DNA of 59,398 bases from Candidatus Nanoarchaeia archaeon (GTDB taxonomy: Archaea > Nanobdellota > Nanobdellia > Woesearchaeales > JACPBV01): positions 1-59,398 of the forward strand of contig JANQNH010000002.1 in the NCBI GenBank assembly GCA_028279655.1, written 5' to 3'. A program made the position numbers and the translations under genes. The notes below the pieces were generated by a model. It saw only the letters and a program-made list of their open reading frames with translations, did no database searches and was not told where the DNA came from. Numbering within the stretch: the first letter of the stretch is position 1; each line of letters opens with the position of its first letter. This document shows positions 51,497 through 59,398 of the stretch, one piece after another.

Positions 51497-52639
51497 TTGG
51501 AAGAAAACAAACCTAAAGAAGAGAATAAACAACCTGAGATAGACCTAGTGGATAATGAAGGTAATAAAGAAAAGCTAGAAGTCTATGAGGAAAAGGAAGC
51601 TCCAATTACAGAGCAGGAGATAATCAAACCAAAAACCGAAGAACCAGCCAAAGAACAAAAACAGGAGACTCTCACTGAAAACAAGGAGGAAGAACATAAA
51701 GAAAGAGAGCAAGAGTCCAAAGAACCAAAGAAACCATTAAAAAAGAGAGTCCTGGATTTCTATGACAAACAGTACAAGAAATTGATGATAATCCCTATTA
51801 TATTACTAATAATAGCAATCCTTGTTATTGGGATACAGACAGCAACAACAGGCTCCTTTATCCATAAGGACGTTTCTCTAAAAGGGGGAGCTACACTTAC
51901 AATTACCCGTGAAAACAACATAGATATCTTGGAATTAGAGAGGTCTATGGAGCAGGAATTTACAGATAACGACATATCAGTAAGGTCCATAAATAAGGGG
52001 GGCAAACAGATAGGCGTTATCATTGTGGCAGATATTGATGGTACTAACAAGCAGCAGCTTAACTCATTCATTGAAAGTATCGAGTCAAATATAGGATTTG
52101 AACTCACAGAAGAGGATTATAGTATAGAAGTGATGGGTTCCTCACTGGGTACAAGCTTCTTTAAAGAGACATTATTGGCATTGCTGGCAGCCTTTGTACT
52201 GATGAGCATTGTTATATTGATATATTTTAGGTCATTTATCCCAAGTTTGGGAGTTATCCTGGCAGCATTCTCAGACATTATAATAACACTGGCTATAGTT
52301 GATCTGGCAGGAATGAAACTAAGCACAGGAGGGATAGCAGCCTTCCTGATGTTGATAGGTTACTCTGTAGATACAAATGTACTGTTAAATACGAGAGTAC
52401 TGAAAAGGACCGAAGGCCATGTATTTGACAGGATCATGGGTGCAGTCAAAACTGGTTTGATGATGACAGTCACCACAGCAGGAGCCCTTATCGTAGGCAT
52501 AATATTTGTCCAATCAGCAATAATAAAACAGATTATGATCATTGTCCTGATCGGGCTTTTCGTAGATACCATAAACACATGGATACAGAACGTAGGGATA
52601 TTAAGGATATACATAGAGAAAAAACAAAAAAATGAATAG
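51497..52639 (+). CDS. secF: Protein-export membrane protein SecF
   Basis: 380 residues from a TTG start; the upstream ATG at 51484 stops after three codons. Residues 1-92 are an E/K-rich cytoplasmic extension that ordinary SecF lacks. TM1 is at about 96-115, then HKDVSLKGGATLTI, an external domain, and five further TMs with the signature LIGYSVDTNVLL. SecF works with SecD to drive late stages of Sec export. Overlaps secD by 8 bp. Confidence 0.94.
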   Translation: MEENKPKEENKQPEIDLVDNEGNKEKLEVYEEKEAPITEQEIIKPKTEEPAKEQKQETLTENKEEEHKEREQESKEPKKPLKKRVLDFYDKQYKKLMIIPIILLIIAILVIGIQTATTGSFIHKDVSLKGGATLTITRENNIDILELERSMEQEFTDNDISVRSINKGGKQIGVIIVADIDGTNKQQLNSFIESIESNIGFELTEEDYSIEVMGSSLGTSFFKETLLALLAAFVLMSIVILIYFRSFIPSLGVILAAFSDIIITLAIVDLAGMKLSTGGIAAFLMLIGYSVDTNVLLNTRVLKRTEGHVFDRIMGAVKTGLMMTVTTAGALIVGIIFVQSAIIKQIMIIVLIGLFVDTINTWIQNVGILRIYIEKKQKNE

Positions 52640-54356
52640 AAAACTAAAGAAGATATTCACAAACACACGAGTAATAATCTTATTGATATTCTTAGTATTA
52701 GCCATAGTAGCAATCCATCCAAACCCATACAACAAAGGGGTAGCTATCAGAAATGTTATTAGCAACTCCTCTGCCAATCTTGCAGGCATACAAAGCCCAA
52801 AGCCAAATCTAGCTCCTATGAGGAGAGAATCCATAACTGCAATCAACAACAAGATAATCAATGATATCGAAGATTACTCAAAGGCTACAGAAAATCTCAA
52901 ACCAAATGCAAGTATCCAGATAAAGACAAACAAGGATACCTATAGGTTGATGGTAAAGGAGGAGCTGGAGACAAGAGAGCTGAACGAAACAGTATGGAAA
53001 ATAGTCAGTGAGACGATTGAAGTCAATGAGACCATCAATGGTACAATAGTAACTAAAAACAAGACTATAACCAATAGGACATTGGTTCCAAAAACAGAGA
53101 CAATCAGCTTAGGCCCTCAGGATATCGGATTAAGGATCTACGAAGCACCTACGACTAACATAAGGAAAGGCCTTGACTTACAGGGTGGAACAAGAGTCCT
53201 TTTACAACCAGAGGAAAAGATAACTCAAAACGATATTGAGAATACAATTGCTGTTATGAAAGAGCGTCTAAATGTATATGGTTTGTCAGACCTGATAATA
53301 AGAGAAGCAGGCGATCTATCAGGCAACCAATATATCCTTGTTGAGATAGCAGGAGCTACTGAAGAAGAGGTAAGAAACCTATTGGCAAAACAGGGGAAGT
53401 TCGAGGCAAAGATCGGAGAAGGGACCACCTTTAAGGGAGGTAATGATATCACTTATGTCTGCAGGTCTGCTGACTGTGCAGGGATAGATCCATTGCAGGG
53501 CTGTGGGCAGAGCGGGAACGAACATTTCTGCAGGTTTAGGTTTTCAATTTCTCTATCACCTGAGGCAGCTCAAAGGCAGGCAGATCTTACTAGGGACCTT
53601 GAGGTTATTACAGAAGACAAACAGCAGTTCCTGAGTGAAAAACTGACCTTATTCCTGGATGACAAGCAGGTAGACGAGCTAAGGATAGGCTCAGAGCTTA
53701 AGGGAAAAGCAGAGACAAACATACAGATTTCAGGCTCAGGTGTGGGGGTATCACAACAGGAAGCGGCAGTAGATGCCCTTCAGAATATGAAAAAACTCCA
53801 GACAATATTGATCACAGGCTCCCTCCCATTCAAGCTCGATATCGTTAAGACAGACACAATATCACCTGTATTGGGGGAGGAATTTGTAAGGAATGCATTA
53901 TTGATAGGCGTATTGGCCATACTTACAGTAGCAGTTATCATATTCATAAGGTACAGGAAGTGGCAGGTATCCATACCAATTATACTTGCCTCCACCTCAG
54001 AAGTGATAATCCTTTTGGGAGTAGCAGCATTGATCGGATGGAATCTCGATCTGGCAGCAATTGCTGGCATCATAATAGCAGTAGGAACAGGGGTGGATCA
54101 TAAGATCCTAATAACAGACGAAACCCTGAAGGGAGAGATAAGACAGATCTTCAACTGGAGAGAACGAATAAAAGGAGCTTTCTTCATAATAATGGGTGCC
54201 TACCTGACAACCACCTTCGCTATGATCCCGCTAATCTTTGCAGGAGCAGGGCTTCTAAAAGGATTTGCCATAATAACAATAATCGGTGTTTCTATTGGAG
54301 TATTCATAACAAGACCAGCATACGCTAATGTGATTGAGATCCTATTGAAGGATTAG
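52632..54356 (+). CDS. secD: Protein-export membrane protein SecD
   Basis: 574 residues. TM1 (about 12-28) is followed by an insertion with a PDZ-like pattern (NKGVAIRNVISNSSANLAGI, ESITAINNKIINDIEDY, NASIQIKTNKDTYRLMV; about 33-110), then the SecD P1 domain (RKGLDLQGGTRVLL, ERLNVYGLSD) and five C-terminal TMs (GVDHKILITDETL). The PDZ-like domain would face outside and could bind C-termini or hydrophobic segments of exported proteins. secF precedes secD, the order known in archaea. Confidence 0.94.
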   Translation: MNRKLKKIFTNTRVIILLIFLVLAIVAIHPNPYNKGVAIRNVISNSSANLAGIQSPKPNLAPMRRESITAINNKIINDIEDYSKATENLKPNASIQIKTNKDTYRLMVKEELETRELNETVWKIVSETIEVNETINGTIVTKNKTITNRTLVPKTETISLGPQDIGLRIYEAPTTNIRKGLDLQGGTRVLLQPEEKITQNDIENTIAVMKERLNVYGLSDLIIREAGDLSGNQYILVEIAGATEEEVRNLLAKQGKFEAKIGEGTTFKGGNDITYVCRSADCAGIDPLQGCGQSGNEHFCRFRFSISLSPEAAQRQADLTRDLEVITEDKQQFLSEKLTLFLDDKQVDELRIGSELKGKAETNIQISGSGVGVSQQEAAVDALQNMKKLQTILITGSLPFKLDIVKTDTISPVLGEEFVRNALLIGVLAILTVAVIIFIRYRKWQVSIPIILASTSEVIILLGVAALIGWNLDLAAIAGIIIAVGTGVDHKILITDETLKGEIRQIFNWRERIKGAFFIIMGAYLTTTFAMIPLIFAGAGLLKGFAIITIIGVSIGVFITRPAYANVIEILLKD

Positions 54357-54405
54357 TTCAGATCATTTATCAAAACTTCTTTATATCTTTATATATTGTA
54401 CAAAA

Positions 54406-54416
54406 CCTTTAAAAAC
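54406..54416 (+). promoter_or_regulatory. TATA box of the transporter pair
   Basis: CCTTTAAAAAC with upstream AAAA lies 24-34 bp before the ATG at 54440, consistent with a leaderless transcript. Another TATA-like tract lies at about 54380-54396. Confidence 0.5.
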
Positions 54417-54439
54417 AACCACATTTATCTTTATCTAAA

Positions 54440-54820
54440 ATGTCAACTAAATCATGGGCTATTGGTGTAATGATTGTTACCACAATCTTCACCTCTGTAG
54501 CTCAGATCTTCTACAAACTGGGGGCAGAACGACTGCAATTTAACATAATCAGCATAATAACAAACCTCCCTCTAATTACAGGCATGGTCCTATACGTAAT
54601 AGGAGCAATACTGATGATAACAGCCTTCAAAGGAGGGGAAGTATCAACACTATACCCCATAATAGCCACGAGCTACATATGGGTTAGCCTCCTTTCCGCC
54701 TACCTCTTCAATGAAAATCTAAACCTATTAAGATGGACAGGAATATTCATAATAATTGCAGGTATAATCTCCATAAGTTTAGGATCAAAAGAAACTGCAA
54801 CTAATACTGAGGTGGCATAA
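54440..54820 (+). CDS. Small four-TM transporter of the SMR/EamA (DMT) superfamily, subunit 1
   Basis: 126 residues, four hydrophobic segments (about 6-22, 38-60, 68-90, 97-115). The motif FKGGEVSTLYPIIATSYIWVSLLSAYLFNE is typical of small EamA-like transporters such as ArnE/ArnF-type flippases. The stop and the next ATG share one base (TAATG), so the two subunits are coupled and probably form an asymmetric dimer. Substrate unknown. Confidence 0.8.
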   Translation: MSTKSWAIGVMIVTTIFTSVAQIFYKLGAERLQFNIISIITNLPLITGMVLYVIGAILMITAFKGGEVSTLYPIIATSYIWVSLLSAYLFNENLNLLRWTGIFIIIAGIISISLGSKETATNTEVA

Positions 54821-55167
54821 TGCAAACACAACTTTGGGCAGTAACTCTTGTACTATCAGCCTGCATCATAGGCTCCTTCGGACCTATAATGCTAAAAAAG
54901 GCCCATACAAAATCATTTAAGCTTAAGGACATCCTTAAGAACTATTACCTAATTAGCGGTTTCATATTCTATGCCTTAGGGACAATCCTGTTCATACCTG
55001 CACTCAAGGGAGGGGAATTGTCAGTATTATACCCATTAGTTGCCACAACCTACATATGGGTGTCTATATGGTCAATAAAGCTCCTGAAGGAGAAGATGAA
55101 TAAACAAAAGTGGATAGGGATTCTATTGGTTATAATTGGGGTTATTTTTATCGGACTTGGAGCATAA
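54820..55167 (+). CDS. Small four-TM transporter of the SMR/EamA (DMT) superfamily, subunit 2
   Basis: 115 residues, homologous to the preceding protein: LKGGELSVLYPLVATTYIWVSIW matches its signature. Four TMs and a basic loop (LLKEKMNKQKW). Paired, unequal SMR-like proteins usually work as heterodimers with opposite topology. It ends 4 bp from the convergent end of the second giant gene. Confidence 0.8.
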   Translation: MQTQLWAVTLVLSACIIGSFGPIMLKKAHTKSFKLKDILKNYYLISGFIFYALGTILFIPALKGGELSVLYPLVATTYIWVSIWSIKLLKEKMNKQKWIGILLVIIGVIFIGLGA

Positions 55168-55171
55168 GGTA

Positions 55172-58100
55172 CTATTTTCTTTTTATAGCCTTTGCAAGTT
55201 TCAGATGCATTAAAGATAATCTGCGATAACACCTGGCTTTTACAGGATTAGGAAGCGCAGAAGCGACAACCCTTTTGTAGATATTATAGGCTGCAAGATA
55301 TCCTTTCTGTGCATTAGCCAGGTCATTCTTTCTTATAGATCTCTGTGTTCGGTCAAACAAGGAATCAAACATTGAATCCAGGCCACTTTCTTTCCCCTCT
55401 CTCCCTTTACCTCCTTTGTTCCTAAAGTAGTAGAACATTGCACCAAGTAATACCAAAATGATCAACAACAATATAACAAACAACATATTCTTGCTCTTCT
55501 TCTCAGGAGCAGGTTCCTCTATTACCTCTTCCTCTTCCGAAGTTACCTCATCCTTGCACCCTTCTATAGCAGAGTCAACCAAGGACAAGGATTTATCATA
55601 ATCAGACTTCTCATAAGCATCCCTGGCATCTGCAAGAATCCCACTAAACTGCATACATTCAGGGTTCTCCTCAAAGAGGTCAGTAACAAAGTTTATCTCT
55701 TTCAATGTTTCTATCCTCCTTTCATAGTCATTCTCCTTTACATCAAGGAAGAAGGTCATCTCTTCCCTGTGATCATAAAGCAATACATCAGCATACACAG
55801 TTATTATATACCTATTAATTCCGATGTGAGCCTTCTCCTCTTCCAGGGACTTGATAGTTAGGAATGTCTCGTACTGCTGATTTAGGCCTAATCTTCCAAT
55901 AGCCTTATTCTCCAGGCTGAGATCTACGTTTGGTGCATTGGTTTTGGCACCAATCTGTATATCATTAAGTATAACATCCCCAAAATTCCTGAAGCGTACT
56001 TTGATCTTCCTATCACCACCGGATGCTAAGATAGAGCTGGAAGGAACATCAATCTCCAAAATTATATTTTTCTCAACATCTACCCTGACACTGCCTCCTC
56101 CTCCGCCTCCCCCAGCAGCACCTGGAACAGAAACAGTTATTGTCTCAACATCAACCCTGAATGATATATTTGTTGATTCTGTCATAACAGTACCGAATGA
56201 GTTCATACATCTCACATGATAGGTATAGTTTCCATTCGTTAGAGTTAGGGTTACATTATGGTCTAATCCTGCACCAGAGAAGTTATACGGCATATCAGCA
56301 TACACAGTAGTGATATTTCCTTCTGTGCTTGGAACATACCTGCATTCTGCAGGCTCATCTGTCGTTGCATTCATACTGAATGTCCAGGTTCTTACTACAC
56401 CAGAAGGATATGTATCTGTTATTACAGGAGGCACAGACTTGTTTTCCACAGGTAAGGTATACACATCACTAATGTTAGCATTCCCAAGAGTATCATTTAC
56501 CCATATCTTCCATCCAAATATCCCTCCTCTATCAGGGAAGTTAGAAATAGAATAATTCACTATAGCTACAACACTAGCACCACTTATATCTACTGAACTC
56601 TCGTTTGTCCAGTTCCCATCAGCAGTATCATTATGGCTCAATATATAAGACCCTAATCCAACATCACCAGTTATTGTTAGGTTTAACTGTACTTCCGTAT
56701 CATCAAAGGTATTTGATGAAGCATTAGTTCTATTTTCAGAGAATGACGGACCAACATTATCTATCCTAAATTCAACAACACTACTATTACCACTGCTATC
56801 AACACCATCATTAGCAACCACAGTCAGATTATAGTACCCATCAGATGCATTCCAGTCTGTTAGATTGACATCAACAAGAGTTACATTCAAAGAACCGTTT
56901 ACATAGATCTCATACGTAAGTGAATCTCCATCCACATCACCACTACTGTAGTTGATATAATCTATACTCTTATAATTACTCAAATTCATAGGATAGTCCA
57001 CCCCAGGTCTTTCAGGAACACTATTCACAACAACAAATGTCCTCAATAAGCTCATATTCCAATTACCTAAGCTATCATTAGTATACCACCTATATCCAAC
57101 AGTACTTCCTCTGCTCAGGTTGGAACTCTTATTAACAACCAATTTAACACTACTGCCCGATATACTTCCATTAGTATAATTATCCCAACCCCCAGTGCCA
57201 TTCCAGCTAAACACATAAGCACTTAACCCACTACCATAGTCACTTACAGTAATATTAAACGTAGAATTTCCATCTACCTTGCTTGAAGAAGCGTTTGTCT
57301 CATTACCACTCCAATAAGGTGCAGTACTATCTATCATAAACTCCACAACACCACTATTAGCGCTACTATCAACACCATCATTAGCAACCACTGTGAGATT
57401 ATAGTACCCATCAGATGCATTCCAGTCTGTTAGATTGACATCAACAAGAGTTACATTCAAAGAACCGTTTATATAGATCTCATACGTAAGTGAGTCTCCA
57501 TCCGCATCACTGCTGCTATAGTTTATATAAGGAATATCTGTATAATTACCCTCAGTAGGATAGCTTACAACAGGAGTCTCAGGAACACTATTAACAACAA
57601 CAAAAGTCCTTAATAAGCTCATATTCCAGTTACCTAAGCTATCATTAGCATACCACCTATACCCAACAGCATTCCCTTGAGGTAGATTCGTAGACCTATT
57701 GACCACAAGCCTAACACTCTCACCCGAAATACTACCATTAGTGAGATTATCCCAGCTTCCTGTACCATTCCATGAAAAGATATAGTATGACATACCAGCA
57801 CCACTATCAGATACATTGATGTTAAACGTAGCATTCCCATTAATTCCTACTAATGTAGCATTGGTCGAATTATCGCTCCAAGAAGGAGCAGTTGTATCTA
57901 CTGTAACTACCCTGATGTCTGTAGCATTCATATTACCTCCAAGGTCCTGCACATAACCAATAAACTCATGATCCCCTTCATCTAAACCAGTGAAGTTTGC
58001 CTCCAAATATCTAGAGCTCTTATTTGCATACAATCCTCTGATTTCATCAGAAGATAAGCTCCTGTTAAATATCATCACATCATCCAATGTGCCATTAAAT

Positions 58101-59398
58101 GGAGCAGCACCTAAATTATGGGATGCATCTCCCATAGTAAAGATACCTGGTGGAAGCGAGTTTGTTTCTGATATACTATCATTGAATTCCCCATTTATAT
58201 AGAGAGATAGGTTATTTTCAGAATCATCAAAAGTTACAACAGCATGATACCAGACATCATTGCTGATATTGGCCCAGACAAAAGAACCCCAGCTGTTTTT
58301 GCATGCAATTGTTTGTGAAGAACCACCAGGTACTAGACAGAAGAAGTAACTTTGGCTTACCATATACTGCTCGCTCTGCATAAAATCATCAACCCTAAAC
58401 CAGAAACTCATTGTGATCTCTTCCCAAACGTCGATTACCTGCGATGTCCTGATATAGCTCCCGTTTGCCTCAAATCTCATTCCCTTGCCAAAGTATCCAG
58501 CATCTGTCTGAGAGGTATTCCCAAACAACGTACCATTATATCTACCCATATAATCAACAAGCCCCCCAGTGGAATTAATATCATCCATCCCCCACCAGGA
58601 TACTAAGCTATCATCAGAGTCAACAAAAACACTTACATTAGTTAGACTATCACTTGCAGAAACATTCACAAACGCATAGCTATCAGCCTGCGAACTGCTA
58701 TTAGCAGGTGTAGGATCAGTAAAGTTGATGCCCGGGTATACAGTATCTACTAAGAATCCATAAACACTGGAGCTGCCTATATTCCCAGCACTATCATTAC
58801 AATATGCAACAAAAGTATGCCATCCATCATCGATAGAAGAATTAGTATAATTAGCACTAGTATTGCTGTCATTTAAAGTCATCGTTACATTAGCTCCACC
58901 ACCAATACTCAATCCACACCACTCAACCTCTTCGTTAGTTGATACATTAAAGTCAACAGAACTTATATTGAACCTGGAATTATTTACAGGCTTAATAACC
59001 GAAACAATTGGAGCAGTACTGTCTAACATAAACTCCACAACACTACTATTACCACCACTATCAACACCGTCATAAGCAGTTACAGTTATATTATAGTAAC
59101 CATCAGAAGCATTCCATTCTGTGACATTCCAGGAAATTCCAGAAATATTCAAACTTCCATTGATATACACATTATAAGTTAGAGAATCTCCATCAGCATC
59201 AGTAGAGCTATAGTTGATATAGGATACATTCCTATAGCTAGAGCTATCAGATGGATAGATGATTATCGGAGCCGAAGGAGGATTATTAAAGACAGTAAAC
59301 AACCTCAACAAACTGCTGTTCCAATTGCCAGCAGAATCATTAGCATACCACCTATATCCAACAGTACTTCCTCTGCTCAGGTTGGAACTCCTATTAAC
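55172..59398 (-). CDS. Second giant modular surface protein (C-terminal 1,408 residues; N-terminus beyond right edge)
   Basis: The frame is open through the right edge, so the ATG at 59311 (MLRLFTV) is internal and not the start. From the right: Ig-like YINYSSTDADGDS module, DSTAP module, LamG-like domain (58030-58640; WWGMDDINST ... DDVMIFNRSLSSDEI), further 190-residue double Ig modules, a Gly-rich hinge (GAAGGGGGGGS, about 56100), a beta domain (IILEIDVPSS...), a helical segment, one TM (about 55430-55495), and a cytoplasmic helical tail (SIRKNDLANAQKGYLAAYNIYKRVV ... RCYRRLSLMHLKLAKAIKRK). So it is a type I membrane protein with a huge, sequon-rich ectodomain. The tail resembles the C-terminus of the ATPase at 26905-31863. 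Confidence 0.88.
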   Translation of the reverse strand, partial: VNRSSNLSRGSTVGYRWYANDSAGNWNSSLLRLFTVFNNPPSAPIIIYPSDSSSYRNVSYINYSSTDADGDSLTYNVYINGSLNISGISWNVTEWNASDGYYNITVTAYDGVDSGGNSSVVEFMLDSTAPIVSVIKPVNNSRFNISSVDFNVSTNEEVEWCGLSIGGGANVTMTLNDSNTSANYTNSSIDDGWHTFVAYCNDSAGNIGSSSVYGFLVDTVYPGINFTDPTPANSSSQADSYAFVNVSASDSLTNVSVFVDSDDSLVSWWGMDDINSTGGLVDYMGRYNGTLFGNTSQTDAGYFGKGMRFEANGSYIRTSQVIDVWEEITMSFWFRVDDFMQSEQYMVSQSYFFCLVPGGSSQTIACKNSWGSFVWANISNDVWYHAVVTFDDSENNLSLYINGEFNDSISETNSLPPGIFTMGDASHNLGAAPFNGTLDDVMIFNRSLSSDEIRGLYANKSSRYLEANFTGLDEGDHEFIGYVQDLGGNMNATDIRVVTVDTTAPSWSDNSTNATLVGINGNATFNINVSDSGAGMSYYIFSWNGTGSWDNLTNGSISGESVRLVVNRSTNLPQGNAVGYRWYANDSLGNWNMSLLRTFVVVNSVPETPVVSYPTEGNYTDIPYINYSSSDADGDSLTYEIYINGSLNVTLVDVNLTDWNASDGYYNLTVVANDGVDSSANSGVVEFMIDSTAPYWSGNETNASSSKVDGNSTFNITVSDYGSGLSAYVFSWNGTGGWDNYTNGSISGSSVKLVVNKSSNLSRGSTVGYRWYTNDSLGNWNMSLLRTFVVVNSVPERPGVDYPMNLSNYKSIDYINYSSGDVDGDSLTYEIYVNGSLNVTLVDVNLTDWNASDGYYNLTVVANDGVDSSGNSSVVEFRIDNVGPSFSENRTNASSNTFDDTEVQLNLTITGDVGLGSYILSHNDTADGNWTNESSVDISGASVVAIVNYSISNFPDRGGIFGWKIWVNDTLGNANISDVYTLPVENKSVPPVITDTYPSGVVRTWTFSMNATTDEPAECRYVPSTEGNITTVYADMPYNFSGAGLDHNVTLTLTNGNYTYHVRCMNSFGTVMTESTNISFRVDVETITVSVPGAAGGGGGGGSVRVDVEKNIILEIDVPSSSILASGGDRKIKVRFRNFGDVILNDIQIGAKTNAPNVDLSLENKAIGRLGLNQQYETFLTIKSLEEEKAHIGINRYIITVYADVLLYDHREEMTFFLDVKENDYERRIETLKEINFVTDLFEENPECMQFSGILADARDAYEKSDYDKSLSLVDSAIEGCKDEVTSEEEEVIEEPAPEKKSKNMLFVILLLIILVLLGAMFYYFRNKGGKGREGKESGLDSMFDSLFDRTQRSIRKNDLANAQKGYLAAYNIYKRVVASALPNPVKARCYRRLSLMHLKLAKAIKRK
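56826..57471 (-). repeat. Direct in-frame repeat within the second giant gene (570-bp period)
   Basis: The 76 nt at 56826-56901 and 57396-57471 appear identical, an offset of 570 bp or exactly 190 codons. A second block (about 57090-57134) recurs almost exactly at the right edge (59350-59398). The repeated unit is a pair of Ig-like modules (YINYSSxDxDGDSLTYEIYING and STAPxWS ... GYRWYxNDSLGNWNMSLLRTF). Confidence 0.8.

Noticed and set aside
59309-59311. ATG at 59311 as the start of the second giant gene
   Set aside because: The frame continues upstream to the window edge with the same module (GSTVGYRWYANDSAGNWN), so this Met is internal.

Overview
The window is AT-rich archaeal DNA, most likely from a DPANN archaeon of the Woesearchaeota/Pacearchaeota type. 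The archaeal signs are BRE/TATA promoters 25-35 bp upstream of starts (several genes look leaderless), a diphthamide synthase, an archaeal-type uS15, a tRNA without encoded CCA, and membrane ATPase, coiled-coil and Cys-rich lipoprotein families that I associate with DPANN genomes. The taxon is an inference; there is no rRNA here.

Layout. (1) 1-24901, minus: one uninterrupted reading frame of at least 8,300 codons, open at the left edge. It is a secreted, Asn/Ser/Thr-rich giant surface protein built from Ig-like, LamG-like and DUF2341-like modules. (2) 24950-26553, minus: a 51-residue ribbon-helix-helix protein and a tail-anchored charged-coil protein. (3) 26702-35905, plus: an operon-like run of an AbrB-type regulator, a transmembrane HerA-like ATPase with seven extracellular CarboxypepD_reg-like repeats, a coiled-coil protein, a membrane HExxH protein, a CYTH protein and three small proteins. 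(4) 36021-37042: dphB convergent with a lipoprotein gene. (5) 37130-40540: tRNA-Gln followed by an islet (ArsR-type regulator plus P-type ATPase) bounded by copies of the tRNA 3' end. (6) 40591-42556: a Cys-cluster protein, a small membrane protein and ribosomal protein uS15. (7) 42559-50573, minus: a complete MEP (non-mevalonate) isoprenoid operon, dxs-ispG-[membrane protein]-dxr-ispDF-ispE-ispH. (8) 50637-54356: a transglutaminase-like protein, a strongly structured intergenic element and secF-secD. (9) 54440-55167: a pair of small 4-TM transporters. (10) 55172-59398, minus: the C-terminal 1,408 residues of a second giant surface protein, open at the right edge, with a TM anchor and a cytoplasmic helical tail.

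How the genes may work together. Two giant surface proteins, a membrane ATPase with an adhesin-like ectodomain, a membrane protease-like protein, a transglutaminase-like protein and SecDF suggest a locus devoted to export and assembly of a large glycosylated cell surface. The ATPase and the second giant protein end in similar cytoplasmic helical (TPR-like) domains, and two neighbouring proteins share another small domain. This is a candidate undescribed surface machine. The MEP operon is the clearest metabolic surprise, because archaea normally make isoprenoids by mevalonate routes.
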